Assembly: GCA_963973975.1 (NCBI GenBank)
Contig: CAXBCF010000001.1
Coordinates: forward strand, 62,001 to 126,000
Origin: UBA1494_A sp963973975
GTDB taxonomy: Bacteria > Bacteroidota > Bacteroidia > Flavobacteriales_E > Vicingaceae
Direction: 5' to 3'
DNA length: 64,000 nt
This document shows, one piece after another, positions 1 to 10,226 of this stretch (within the stretch, counting starts at the first letter, position 1; every line of letters starts with the position of its first letter). The translations under genes and the position numbers were made by a program. The notes below the pieces were generated by a model. That model was not told the DNA's origin, ran no database searches, and saw only the letters and a list, made by a program, of their open reading frames with translations.

Positions 1-248
1 ACGTTTCCAGGTAAATTAGCATTCCAAATTTTAATAGAATTGGAGCCATTGAATGCAAAATCTGTTGAAGTATATGTACTAGTTAGTACATTGCCCCAAC
101 CAATCCAGTCAGGAGACTGTGGTTCTAATAAGGTATCTGAAATAAAAGCATCCAAATCATCTTGCCAAAGTATTTGAGCTTTAGCTTCTTGACTTAAAAA
201 AGTTGATAGAAATAACAAAAAACATAATAAATAGTATTGCTTTTTCAT
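1..248 (-). CDS. Exported protein, N-terminal part only
   Basis: The reading frame starts at an ATG (complement of 246-248) and runs off the left edge of the window, so only about 82 residues are visible. It begins with a short basic stretch and a long hydrophobic core (MKKQYYLLCFLLFLSTFLS) ending near a cleavable AKAQ, a typical Bacteroidota signal peptide. The mature part (ILWQDDLDAFISDTLLEPQS...) resembles the start of secreted 'choice-of-anchor' or jellyroll T9SS cargo, but no domain can be named from this fragment. It has the same orientation as the giant T9SS gene next to it. The function is unknown; that it is an exported protein is fairly certain. Confidence 0.75.
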   Translation of the reverse strand, partial: MKKQYYLLCFLLFLSTFLSQEAKAQILWQDDLDAFISDTLLEPQSPDWIGWGNVLTSTYTSTDFAFNGSNSIKIWNANLPGN

Positions 249-401
249 GGCTTCAATTTTTTAACAAGAATTAAAGGTAATGCTTTTGAAACAAATTACT
301 CTATCTTGAATCATAATTAACATTGATAAGCTATATAAACTTATCTGTTATTATTGCTTTTGCTGTTTTTTGAACCATTAAATTATTGATTTAAATAGGG
401 T

Positions 402-510
402 TAACCACTAAGAACTCCAAGTTTTTCACGAAGTGGCACAAAGGTTAAATCTTATATATATTCTTCTTCTCCCTTAGCGTATATGCTTTGTGAGCCTGGC
501 TGTAAAACCT
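402..510. repeat. Degenerate intergenic repeat-like sequence
   Basis: The stretch opens with TTAACCACTAAGAACTCCAA, continues with GTGGCACAAAGG and closes with CCTTAGCG and GCTTTGTGAGCC. The two ends are loosely complementary (CCACTAAG against CTTAGCG; CACAAAGG against CTTTGTG). This is the style of palindromic intergenic repeats common in Bacteroidota. Only one copy of this version is present in the window, so the call rests on internal symmetry and recalled resemblance. Confidence 0.35.
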
Positions 511-539
511 CAATTTCAAAAATAAGAGCTCCCTTAAAA

Positions 540-574
540 AACAAATGCGGACTATTTAAAATAGCCCGCATTGT
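540..574 (-). terminator. Rho-independent terminator of the giant T9SS gene
   Basis: Read on the minus strand, AACAATGCGG-CTATTT pairs with AAATAG-CCGCATTTGTT with one internal mismatch and one bulge. It is followed by a run of six T. It lies 26 bases beyond the stop codon of the 3170-residue gene. Confidence 0.75.
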
Positions 575-600
575 TTAATTGGTTAATAATTGAAATTGCA

Positions 601-3600
601 TCAACTCTTAATCACCTTATCGACGAATGAGCCTTGATCGGTTTCTATTTTAATAATGTAGATACCTTTTGGCAGGTTACCCATATCGAAATGGAAATTC
701 AATCGAGAGAAATTGAGATTCAAGGATTGCTCTACTAATTTACCATCTATTGTCATCAAGCGAATATGTCCTGATAGGTTTTCATTTGATTGAAACTGAA
801 TGTTCAGTTGCTCTGAAACCGGATTCGGGAAAATATTAAACTTATCTCTGAATGCTACTTCACTCAACGAAGTAACGCAGCTATCAGATACTCTTACAGC
901 AAGTGTATCAGAAATGGTAACACAATTTGAATCAGAAGTTACTTCAACAAAATACCTATAATTAACATTATTCTCCAACAACCAAGCATCTACTACCAAG
1001 GTTTGGTTATTAAAGTTAGCGGTATCAGCATCCGTTTTAGTAGTTCCATCTGGCATAATTACAGACCACCTGTAGGTATCATTTCTGCCATCCACTCTTC
1101 CGGCATCTAATATTAATGCAGTATCTTGACAAACGTTCAATACCGTATCTGTGCCATTTACAGCAAAGTAAATACCAGGACGAGTACTAGCTGAATCCCA
1201 TAGTGGATATTTCTCTAAGTCTGTTAAGTATGGATTTGGAAAATCATTCACATAAGCAACAGCCATTGATCGCTCTCTTGATACACAGAAGTCTTTTCCT
1301 CGAACATTTCTCGTATCTACTATACTTTGCAACCAAACAGTATCTGTTTCAGTATAGAATCCATTAAAGCCTGCTTGACCCAATTGTACTGTTCGCGGAT
1401 TCGGAATAAAAGTAGGAATTAGTGAATCTCTGTCTTCCACATAATGAATTCCAACACGTGTTATGTTTGAAGCTACAAAACCTCTAATAGTTCTTTCTCC
1501 CGGTCCACAATCCGCAGCACTTATTGCTCTAGGTGGAAAAGGTTTAATAACAACAACAGTAATTTCACTAGAAAGTACATTAGACCCACAAATACGAGCT
1601 CTAAAAGTTGTTGTAGTATCCAAAATAGAAGGAATATAGATTCGTTCATCATTTGGGAAACCATTGCCCGGCAACCAGAAATCTTGTCCACTTCGTTCTG
1701 CACGTTTTTCTTCCCAAGAAATAGCTCCGAAATGATTGTCTAACCTCAAGGTAATGTTGTCTCCAAAACAAATGGTGTCATTTGGCAATACTCTACTAAT
1801 GAAACCACCTAAGCGTTGTGACTTAACTGTAGATGTGAACTGATCATTTCTGGCGATAGCGTCTCCTTTCATATCCGTTTCTACCACAAAACGATAATTT
1901 TCTCCTTCATCGCTCATGTCAAATGTTGAATCCATAGTAATGGTAACAACAGAATCTCTTGGCAATGGAGAAGGTACACCTCCAATAAGAAAATCGTTGG
2001 TGGTTACCGTTTTGCGCATTACTGCAACAGGATTTCCGGCCTTAAATATATCTACCCGTATATTAGTGGTATCTTGCGTAAAATCAATTGGTTGAGAACC
2101 ATTATTAATAAGATTTACCCTTACCTGCTGATTCGCAGAATAACAACTAGTTGTATCGGCAGTAGGCTCAGCTAAGTTTCTAGGACTAATATCTTTAGCC
2201 GCAACATCAAAAATATTGATGTCATCTACAGCCATGGCACTTGAGCTTGGCCCTGAACTATTTTGACCACCTTTTTGAGCTACAAAACGAACCCTGATTA
2301 CCTTTCCAACATATTGCTGCAAACTAAATTGGCGCGATTTCCAATCGGCAAACCATATTTGCTGCTCCAAATCTTCTCCAAATAGTGAATCTACTGTTCT
2401 CCATCCATTATCATCGTTGATTTGCACAAATAAATTCCCCATGTTTAATCCAAACATGTGATACCAATAACGCATTTCAGGAGCGATGGCTGTTTGTAAA
2501 TCAATGCACCTGGTTTGGAAAAAGGCAAAATCTCCTTTTAGGCCTCCTCTTGGGTCGGTCATCATATAGGTTCCATCTGCTGTTCCTTTTGTATGATCAA
2601 CAGCAGGACCCGATTGAACAACGCCAGCACTAGCTCTCCACTCTGAAAGGCGATTTTCTTCTGTCCAAAAGAATTGAGTAAAATCTGGAGCTACTGGACC
2701 AAATACGTTTCGAATTCCATTGGTATAAAAGCCATTCACAGCACCTTCACCTCGTATGAATTCAAAATCTTCTATATAAGGAAGTTCTATGGGTTCTGCA
2801 TGGGTAACGAAATAGTCTTCAAAGAAGTTATTTGAAAAATCATTATCCCCTTCTAATAGCGCATAGGCACTAAAGAAATAAGAAGTAAAATCACTCATGT
2901 CGATTGCGAATCTAGGAACATTCACTAAAACCTCTAACTTCTCACCTGGATCAAAGAATGGAGCAGTAAGGTTCGGGTAAACCCAAATAGTATCCCTAAA
3001 ATAAGAACCAATAGGAAACTTTTGTGTGGTTTTATCTACCGCAATCACCAATTGGAAGGAATCAATTCGATCCAAACCAATGTTTTGCACCCGAACTTGA
3101 ACGTATTCACTGTCGGAATAAAAACACAAGCCTCTACCTGGCGCTACAAAACGTTCCAATTGCATTTGTTGATTTTTTGGTCGAATTAAACAAAAATCGT
3201 CCAGAGCATAAAATCCATCTCCTCTATTAATCGCTCTGAAACGTACTTGAATAAATGAACCAACATATTCACTCAACACAATGGTTGCTTTGGTCCATTC
3301 AAAAACTCCAAATACTCCACCCCCGTAGAGGGTATCAATCGGCTCCCAATTTCCTGTTCCAGCTTCAGCTACTTCAACTAACATAAAATGATTAACTGAA
3401 GGTGCTTGGTACCAAAATTCTAAAATAGCAGCAGGAGTGTTTGTAATATCAAAACATGGAGATTCTAAACTTGCTATTTGGCCTGGCATACCATCACCAT
3501 CATTCGCTAACATATACATGTCGTTATTTTGGGCAGCAGCACCTAAACTAGACTGTCCGGTATGTCCTTGAACAGGACCTGCACCTTCAATACTAGGATA

Positions 3601-6600
3601 GAAAGAATAAGCCCCTGGATTAGACACCCAACTGTTAGGGAATTTATCATCTTTAAACTGAGAAGCTACCTGACCCAATAGCATATCACTAAAGTCTTCA
3701 CAATGAGGAAAAGGACGAGTTTCGTTTATAATTGTTTCTACTAAAGTATCGTTGAAGCGGTAACCATCTCCTGGAATATTCGTCCATATTTTGAATTCGT
3801 ATTTTCCTGGATCTGATAAGTCGACTCGATCAAATTCATGCACTTGCAATGCCAATGGACGCACTACTCCACCTAAACCAACTATGGTGTCGCAGATTAC
3901 TGCTCGTTTTTCAGGTAAGCCACCAGGAGCTGTGAAAGTTACTTGATAGCAAAGTATTGATTCCAAAATATCTTGAGTCCCAGTATTCTGATACCTTACT
4001 CTAAAACGCTCAGTGTTGTTTAAGTCACAACCAGATTCTGGATCAAGTAATTCTACTATCGCAGCATCCACTTCAATTCTGTCAAGAATTTCTACATTGT
4101 CGATTGCAAAATCACCTCCTCTAAAACCGCCTTCAGCTCTGAATCTCAATTTCACATTTGAAAGACCTGCAAAATTATCGAGTACCACTTGTCTTCTCAA
4201 CCATGGGTCGGTAGCTCTTTCATGAGTTGGTCCACGAACCACATTGACTCTATTCACCCATCGAGTTCCGTCGTTAACGTCAACGTATATATCTCCACTT
4301 CCTGGTCCAAATTTATGGTACCAATAAGTCAGCAAAATTTTATTGTTAATACTTGCAGAGAAATCCATTTCACCACAAGGCAATTCTAACAAGGCGTCTG
4401 CTACAACCAAAGGCCAAGGATCAATATTTGTTTCAACCATTAAGTAGCAGCCTTCTCCATTTTTAAAAGAATTGGCGAAAGTTTTATCTCCTGAAGGACC
4501 AGTTGCTGGCCCAGGTCCGTTGGGTCCAACAGGTGGTTGTCCAGCAACATAAGGTCCAGGACCGCATTGAACATGCCAGTTATAGACACTTACTCCAACG
4601 TTTCCAAACCTTCTCCAACCTTGCATGTCATCTGCTGCATAATTTTGTCCTCCAAATTCTCCCGGAGCATGTCTTTCAAAATCCATGAAGTATCGTGGAA
4701 GCGAAGGCTGACGATTGTTGATGTCCATCTTGATGATGTTACTGAACAAATTCGTATCGCCTGGAAAATTAGCCCTTACAACAAACTCTTGATTTCCACT
4801 AAACAATGATAAATCAATATTGGTAGAAAAAGTAAAATTGATACTTCCACCCACAGGAATAGCTAATCGAGCAGTATCAAAGACAAAAATTTCATCGTTG
4901 TTGTAGCTCATGAAGATCTCATCGGTGTTTGCAATTGCAGTTGTTCCAAGATTTGCTATGCGAACAGTTACCGGCACATTAGTTCCAACCACACATCCAT
5001 CAACCAATCCAGGTGAAATAATGTCCGTAATAGCAACATCTTTTGCAATTGGTGCATACAAGAAAATATCATCAACAGCCATGTCTCCTTGTCCAGAAGA
5101 AAACAATCTCAGTCTGAATGTTTTTCCAACAAACGCATTTAAATTAACTACATGCAAGGACCAAAGATCTCTCTCTGAAGTTTGAGTTTGTCCAGGAGGA
5201 ACTGTAGAAAGGGTTCTAAACCCATTTCCAGTATCAGTTTGAACAGCTATCGTTCCTATTCCTGTACCGTATTTGTGGTACCAAAAACTAAACCTTGCTT
5301 CTGTATTCGGCTGTAAGTCGATACAAGGTGACTCAAAGGTTGCATTTGATCCTGGTGCATAAATAAACATACCATCACCGGTTGTGTGGTCACCAGCAGG
5401 TCCTGAATTAGGACGAGGAGTAACTCCATCATTTTTTCCACAGAATGATGATTGAACATGCCATCCAGAACTTGTCCATCCTTTGTCCATAACCTGTCCT
5501 AAAATTGCACCACAGTCTGCATCTTTAAAACCTTCAAAGGTTTCTCTATAGTTTGTTCGCTGTGTTTCATTTACTACAGAATAAGTATCAATGGTATCAT
5601 TGTCAACATTTCCTTCATTTGCCGCTTCTGTCCATACTTTAATGTCGTATTCTTTTCTTAAAATAGATAAGTCAGCTTTTTGATTGAAAACATAGAAATC
5701 TACTTCATTTACAAAAAGTGGATTATTCGCTGCATCAGATCGAACGTAGGTTTCTTGAACTGGAGCCTGATTATCAATTTGGTAATACAATTTCAAAGAA
5801 TTTTGAGGAATATTCTGTGTTCCAAAGTTTTCTATTTCAACACTAATTTCAGATTGTTCAAAAATCTCACAGCCTTCAATTGGTGAAAGTACCCGATTGA
5901 CACGTGCATCAATGGGTTGAGGAAGGAAGAACGCGATGTCATCTATCCCTATGTTACTTGCAGCACCAGCTTTTGTTGCTCTAAATCTAATTTGAAGCAA
6001 CCTCCCTGCAAACTGCTCAAATTTAGCAGCTGCTTGCTTCCAAGGGGAGTTGGCTGTTAATTGTTGTTGTCCTTGTATTCTGAATACTCTTACCCATGCT
6101 GCAGTTACATCATCGTAAACCTCTACATCTAAAGCACCTGTTTGGCTACCAAACATGTGGTACCAGAAGGTCATACCTGCTGAGGAGTCATTAGTGAAAT
6201 CAATACAAGGTAGGTTCAATATAGCTGTTGTTCCATTTAATTCAGATGCGGCATACATAAATCCACCAAATCCACGAGTGTGATCTCTTTGGGGTCCTGT
6301 ATTTGGAGCAGGAGTACCACCACAAGAACCAGCATGCATTGTCCAATGGAATGTAGCAGTATTTGATGCAGGTTGAGCCACCCAGCCTCTTGTTAAAATA
6401 TCACCGGCTGCAGGCCCACAAGCTGCTGTTCTGAAACTTTCAAAATTCTCTTTATACTGAATTCCTTGTGTTTCGTTGGTGAAAGTATAATAGGTTGAAT
6501 CGTTAAACATATTTGAATCATTCGGCAAACTTGTCCAAGAACGAAGAGTGTATAAAGTTCCATAAGAATTAAATAGTCCTTCAGCATTGAATGTATAATG

Positions 6601-9600
6601 AACAGTATCTCCAACAGCTATTCCTTTCGGAAGTAATTCAGTAATTGCAGGTAAGCCATCAACTGAATAACTCACTCCTGAGGTATTTGGAAGGATAGTA
6701 TCTGTACCGAAGTTTTCCACTACTACCTTTACTACTCCTGAAGGATTACATTGTGTAACAGGAGATAAAACTTCCGTAACTCGGGCATCTTGAGGAATTG
6801 GTTCAAAGAATTCAACATCATCAATAGACATATCACTGGTTCCGCTGCCGCGAATTCCTCTAAACCGCACTTGAATTAATTGTCCTGCAAACTGAGATAA
6901 ATTTACGTTTGCTAATGTCCAGTTGTCAAGAATGGTAGTTTGAGCCTGGCCAGACAATACAGCAACACCCAATGTTAAAACTCCATCAGCAAAAACATCA
7001 ACGAATAACTGTCCCATTCCCGCACCATAGCGGTGATACCAAAATGCCAAGGCAGCTGATTGAGCATCAGTAAAATCGATACACGGTGAAGTAAGCGTTG
7101 CAACACCACCATTAATGGTAGACTCTGTGTAAACAAATCTTCCTGTCCCTGTGGTATGGTCTCCATTTGGACCAGTAAATTCAGTAGGGGTAGCTCCATT
7201 TACACCTCTACATAACCTAGCATCTTGTAAATTAAAGGTGAAATTTGTATTGGAAACTTCCCATCCTCTAGCCCATAGATCTGTAAGTGGATTTAAGCAG
7301 TTCCCATCAATAAACTGGCGACTTTCAAAGGTTTCGATGTAACCAGGTAAACGTGTGAAATTGGTTACGAAATAGTCTGTAACAGAATCATTACCAGTAT
7401 TGTCATCGCCGCTCAGGCTTGTCCATGCTTTAATATTGTATTCTCCTCCTGGGATAGATAAATTAGCTTTCGTTACAAAATCATAATCTAAGGATTGACT
7501 AGGCAATAATAAGGTATCTAATAATTCAGTAACCGGAGCATTGGTATCAATTTGATAGGTTAAAGAAAGGGTATTTCTTTGTATGGTAGCTAGTCCAAAA
7601 TTATTTACTGTTACAGATACCTGAGAATTAACTCCGATCGAACAATCGCTAACAGGAGAGTTAATGCTGAGTAATTGAGCATCTTGTTGAATTGGCTGAT
7701 AGATTTGTACATCGTCAATTGCAATATCACTCGATTGACTGCCATTGTGAACCACTCTAAAACCTATACGAATTTTTCTTCCTGCAAACTGGTCTAAGTT
7801 AACCACTCGTCTCAACCAAGCATCATTTCTTGTATTTTGATTTGGTCCTGTAAGTGTATCAACCCCTCTAATCCATCGAATTCCATCAAAGACATCTAAA
7901 AACAAAGGTGGCATGTTAGTCCCAAATCTAAAATACCAATAATCCAAAGTAATGGAGTCTTTATCAGAAAAGTCTAAACAGGGGCTTTCGAGTAAAGCAA
8001 CATCACTATTTGATACTCCTGCAGCACTTGATTCTGCGTATACAAAATTTCCATTATTCCCTGTATGATCCGATGAGGGACCAGTACCTCCAGTTAAGTT
8101 AGCTGCAGAGTTTGCAACCCTCCATTCAAAAAGGCTTGGCTGAGTTGCCCACCCATTTCCTAAGTTTGAATTCGCATTGCTTGGGACTGTTCCAGATAAA
8201 AACCCATTTCTTTCAAACGTTTCTAAATAAGGAGTAATGAATGATAGTGGGTTGGTATTATCAACTCTGAAGTTAGTAACACTATCGTTTCGAGTATTCC
8301 CATCTCCCGCTGCTTCAACCCACACACTTAAATTAAATGGTCCGGGGCCTGATAAATCTGCAGCTTGACTGAAAGTAAATTCTCTTACACCACTAGAAGG
8401 GAAAGTAGTAGTTACTAATTCTCCAACTGGAGGATTTAAGTCTACACGGAAATAAACCATAAATGAATCAACATCGGTAGCTCCTTTATTTTCAAGTTGC
8501 ACTCGAATGTTTTCAAATGCATATCCACAATCAGGTGTAAATGCTTGACGTGGATAAGCAATATCGCTTACTCCAATATCTAATGAATCAGGGAACTTAA
8601 TTTCTATTCTATCAATTCCTGCTCCTTCTATTCCTCTAGCATTACTCAAATCAGATCTCAACACAAATCTCAACTTAACCTGACTGTAATTCCCCAATCC
8701 TGTTAAAACATTTTCAACTTCTTGCCAAGCACCTGCACTGCCGTTCCAAATATTATTTACGGTTGAATTTGCTGATCTTGCATTGTACCAGTTTTCTGAA
8801 ATACCACTGGAAAATACTCTTTGCCAAGAATCACCATTATCAATAGATGATTCCATATATAGTTGATCAAAAATTCCTTCAATGTCTCGAAATAAAAAGA
8901 AATTAATAATTGGATCACCAGGCTGGGTACTAAAATCTAGACAAGGAGAGGTTACGTAAGAAAATTCTTGATTATTATAGGTGCCTGTTAGGTTAGTTAC
9001 CAAGGCACGGTTGCCAAAAGGAGCAAAACCAATACGAGGCGCATTGGGTAGCCCAATTTCCCATGATGGATTTTGTCCTGAAATGACCCAATCCGTGATA
9101 GGCGCTTCAAAACTCTCTACATAACGTAGCGTTTTAATGGGCTCATTGGTAACACCACCTAAAAAGGCAGTATCATTTACTGTACTTCCATCTAGGGACC
9201 AGTCAGAATATGCTTTAATATCAAAAGGATTGGTGAAAGCTAAATTAAGTGGAGTATTAAAGGTATAGATAATGGAATCTCCTCCAAAGAGTGTATCGTT
9301 ATAAGTTTCTGTAAGTGTTTGTGCCCCATTGTTTACTATTACCCCAACATCAAACCCTGTAGCAAAGACAGAACCCAAGTTGCGCAATTTCACTTGCACG
9401 AATGTATTGGAATCCAATCCACAACTTTTTTGCTGTGGTGTAAAAAATTCGCTTACTTGTATGTCTTGATCTAATGGTCCTGTAATCGTAACATTATCAA
9501 CTGCTGCATACCATCCCCAGTCATTATCATCGTGATAGATAAAACGTACTTGACAGTTCGCATTGGCATAAGCTGTTATGTCAACATTTGCTGTTGGAAA

Positions 9601-10113
9601 CCCCAAATTCTGACAATTAGTTTGACCAACAGGCTGAACATATCTTCCACAATCATCAATAGTTACAGAGAATACCACATTCCAATTTGTTCCATCAAAA
9701 ACTTCTACATACAAAGAGTCATCAACTGCAGGACCTACAGATCTAAAATTATAATCAAATCTTAAGGTTGTAGTTGTTGAACTCGCGTTATTAAAAACGG
9801 GTGTTGTCAACACAGGGGTGTTATTATTGTTAGAACCACCTAGGAAGTTATCATCGAAAAAAGCCATTCGAGTTCCATCAATATTATTATTGCCAGGATG
9901 CCCACCTGATACTGGTTGATTGGTTACAGGATTGATGTGTATTGAACCATCCAAACCAAACTGCCAATTTGCAGTTCCACTAATTGTACTAACCGACCAC
10001 CCTGTTGGAGGAGAAGCTGTTCCGTTAAAATCTTCATTGACAAAAAATTGTTGCGCTTGTAGGCTAGTAAGAGTAAAAGCTGCAATTAGTAAGGAGAGTA
10101 GCTGTTTTTTCAT
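601..10113 (-). CDS. Giant multi-module T9SS-secreted surface protein
   Basis: This 3170-residue protein has a signal peptide (MKKQLLSLLIAAFTLTSLQAQ) and a C-terminal T9SS type A sorting domain starting at about residue 3090 (NIFPNPVSEQLNIQF ... GIYIIKIETDQGSFVDKVIKS), so it should be exported and anchored or released outside the cell. Between them lie nine repeats of about 300 residues. Each has a jellyroll-like (MAM/concanavalin-type) segment ending in an A(I/V)DD(V/I) motif at about residues 208, 503, 800, 1098, 1391, 1680, 2005, 2305 and 2630, followed by a CARDB-like Ig segment that often opens with a cysteine (SPVTQC, SPIEGC, DPESGC). Recurrent motifs include GP..DHT, FWYH and VRFR. After the ninth module come Ig-like segments. 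An adhesin or matrix role is plausible but unproven. Confidence 0.9.
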   Translation of the reverse strand: MKKQLLSLLIAAFTLTSLQAQQFFVNEDFNGTASPPTGWSVSTISGTANWQFGLDGSIHINPVTNQPVSGGHPGNNNIDGTRMAFFDDNFLGGSNNNNTPVLTTPVFNNASSTTTTLRFDYNFRSVGPAVDDSLYVEVFDGTNWNVVFSVTIDDCGRYVQPVGQTNCQNLGFPTANVDITAYANANCQVRFIYHDDNDWGWYAAVDNVTITGPLDQDIQVSEFFTPQQKSCGLDSNTFVQVKLRNLGSVFATGFDVGVIVNNGAQTLTETYNDTLFGGDSIIYTFNTPLNLAFTNPFDIKAYSDWSLDGSTVNDTAFLGGVTNEPIKTLRYVESFEAPITDWVISGQNPSWEIGLPNAPRIGFAPFGNRALVTNLTGTYNNQEFSYVTSPCLDFSTQPGDPIINFFLFRDIEGIFDQLYMESSIDNGDSWQRVFSSGISENWYNARSANSTVNNIWNGSAGAWQEVENVLTGLGNYSQVKLRFVLRSDLSNARGIEGAGIDRIEIKFPDSLDIGVSDIAYPRQAFTPDCGYAFENIRVQLENKGATDVDSFMVYFRVDLNPPVGELVTTTFPSSGVREFTFSQAADLSGPGPFNLSVWVEAAGDGNTRNDSVTNFRVDNTNPLSFITPYLETFERNGFLSGTVPSNANSNLGNGWATQPSLFEWRVANSAANLTGGTGPSSDHTGNNGNFVYAESSAAGVSNSDVALLESPCLDFSDKDSITLDYWYFRFGTNMPPLFLDVFDGIRWIRGVDTLTGPNQNTRNDAWLRRVVNLDQFAGRKIRIGFRVVHNGSQSSDIAIDDVQIYQPIQQDAQLLSINSPVSDCSIGVNSQVSVTVNNFGLATIQRNTLSLTYQIDTNAPVTELLDTLLLPSQSLDYDFVTKANLSIPGGEYNIKAWTSLSGDDNTGNDSVTDYFVTNFTRLPGYIETFESRQFIDGNCLNPLTDLWARGWEVSNTNFTFNLQDARLCRGVNGATPTEFTGPNGDHTTGTGRFVYTESTINGGVATLTSPCIDFTDAQSAALAFWYHRYGAGMGQLFVDVFADGVLTLGVAVLSGQAQTTILDNWTLANVNLSQFAGQLIQVRFRGIRGSGTSDMSIDDVEFFEPIPQDARVTEVLSPVTQCNPSGVVKVVVENFGTDTILPNTSGVSYSVDGLPAITELLPKGIAVGDTVHYTFNAEGLFNSYGTLYTLRSWTSLPNDSNMFNDSTYYTFTNETQGIQYKENFESFRTAACGPAAGDILTRGWVAQPASNTATFHWTMHAGSCGGTPAPNTGPQRDHTRGFGGFMYAASELNGTTAILNLPCIDFTNDSSAGMTFWYHMFGSQTGALDVEVYDDVTAAWVRVFRIQGQQQLTANSPWKQAAAKFEQFAGRLLQIRFRATKAGAASNIGIDDIAFFLPQPIDARVNRVLSPIEGCEIFEQSEISVEIENFGTQNIPQNSLKLYYQIDNQAPVQETYVRSDAANNPLFVNEVDFYVFNQKADLSILRKEYDIKVWTEAANEGNVDNDTIDTYSVVNETQRTNYRETFEGFKDADCGAILGQVMDKGWTSSGWHVQSSFCGKNDGVTPRPNSGPAGDHTTGDGMFIYAPGSNATFESPCIDLQPNTEARFSFWYHKYGTGIGTIAVQTDTGNGFRTLSTVPPGQTQTSERDLWSLHVVNLNAFVGKTFRLRLFSSGQGDMAVDDIFLYAPIAKDVAITDIISPGLVDGCVVGTNVPVTVRIANLGTTAIANTDEIFMSYNNDEIFVFDTARLAIPVGGSINFTFSTNIDLSLFSGNQEFVVRANFPGDTNLFSNIIKMDINNRQPSLPRYFMDFERHAPGEFGGQNYAADDMQGWRRFGNVGVSVYNWHVQCGPGPYVAGQPPVGPNGPGPATGPSGDKTFANSFKNGEGCYLMVETNIDPWPLVVADALLELPCGEMDFSASINNKILLTYWYHKFGPGSGDIYVDVNDGTRWVNRVNVVRGPTHERATDPWLRRQVVLDNFAGLSNVKLRFRAEGGFRGGDFAIDNVEILDRIEVDAAIVELLDPESGCDLNNTERFRVRYQNTGTQDILESILCYQVTFTAPGGLPEKRAVICDTIVGLGGVVRPLALQVHEFDRVDLSDPGKYEFKIWTNIPGDGYRFNDTLVETIINETRPFPHCEDFSDMLLGQVASQFKDDKFPNSWVSNPGAYSFYPSIEGAGPVQGHTGQSSLGAAAQNNDMYMLANDGDGMPGQIASLESPCFDITNTPAAILEFWYQAPSVNHFMLVEVAEAGTGNWEPIDTLYGGGVFGVFEWTKATIVLSEYVGSFIQVRFRAINRGDGFYALDDFCLIRPKNQQMQLERFVAPGRGLCFYSDSEYVQVRVQNIGLDRIDSFQLVIAVDKTTQKFPIGSYFRDTIWVYPNLTAPFFDPGEKLEVLVNVPRFAIDMSDFTSYFFSAYALLEGDNDFSNNFFEDYFVTHAEPIELPYIEDFEFIRGEGAVNGFYTNGIRNVFGPVAPDFTQFFWTEENRLSEWRASAGVVQSGPAVDHTKGTADGTYMMTDPRGGLKGDFAFFQTRCIDLQTAIAPEMRYWYHMFGLNMGNLFVQINDDNGWRTVDSLFGEDLEQQIWFADWKSRQFSLQQYVGKVIRVRFVAQKGGQNSSGPSSSAMAVDDINIFDVAAKDISPRNLAEPTADTTSCYSANQQVRVNLINNGSQPIDFTQDTTNIRVDIFKAGNPVAVMRKTVTTNDFLIGGVPSPLPRDSVVTITMDSTFDMSDEGENYRFVVETDMKGDAIARNDQFTSTVKSQRLGGFISRVLPNDTICFGDNITLRLDNHFGAISWEEKRAERSGQDFWLPGNGFPNDERIYIPSILDTTTTFRARICGSNVLSSEITVVVIKPFPPRAISAADCGPGERTIRGFVASNITRVGIHYVEDRDSLIPTFIPNPRTVQLGQAGFNGFYTETDTVWLQSIVDTRNVRGKDFCVSRERSMAVAYVNDFPNPYLTDLEKYPLWDSASTRPGIYFAVNGTDTVLNVCQDTALILDAGRVDGRNDTYRWSVIMPDGTTKTDADTANFNNQTLVVDAWLLENNVNYRYFVEVTSDSNCVTISDTLAVRVSDSCVTSLSEVAFRDKFNIFPNPVSEQLNIQFQSNENLSGHIRLMTIDGKLVEQSLNLNFSRLNFHFDMGNLPKGIYIIKIETDQGSFVDKVIKS

Positions 10114-10226
10114 AATGTAGAATAATTTAAAGCAAGGCTAAAATTAATAAAATATCACTAAATGATTAGCAATTCAATCAAAAGGACGAAGATAATACAA
10201 TTTAAGTTGCAAGGGCTAGGAAAATT

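Larger units (their letters stand above)
249..600. other. Intergenic stretch with repeat-like DNA and a terminator
   Basis: No reading frame here looks coding. About 402-510 resembles the AACCAC...-type intergenic repeats of this phylum, with repeated ACAAAGG/CTTTGTG words. A strong hairpin at 540-574 is the likely terminator of the large minus-strand gene. The remainder (249-400) is AT-rich leader of the partial gene, with nothing recognisable. Confidence 0.6.

Noticed and set aside
4537..4809. 91-codon plus-strand frame inside the giant T9SS gene
   Set aside because: It is antisense to a conserved module, with no ribosome site or motif. Similar frames opposite other genes were set aside for the same reason.
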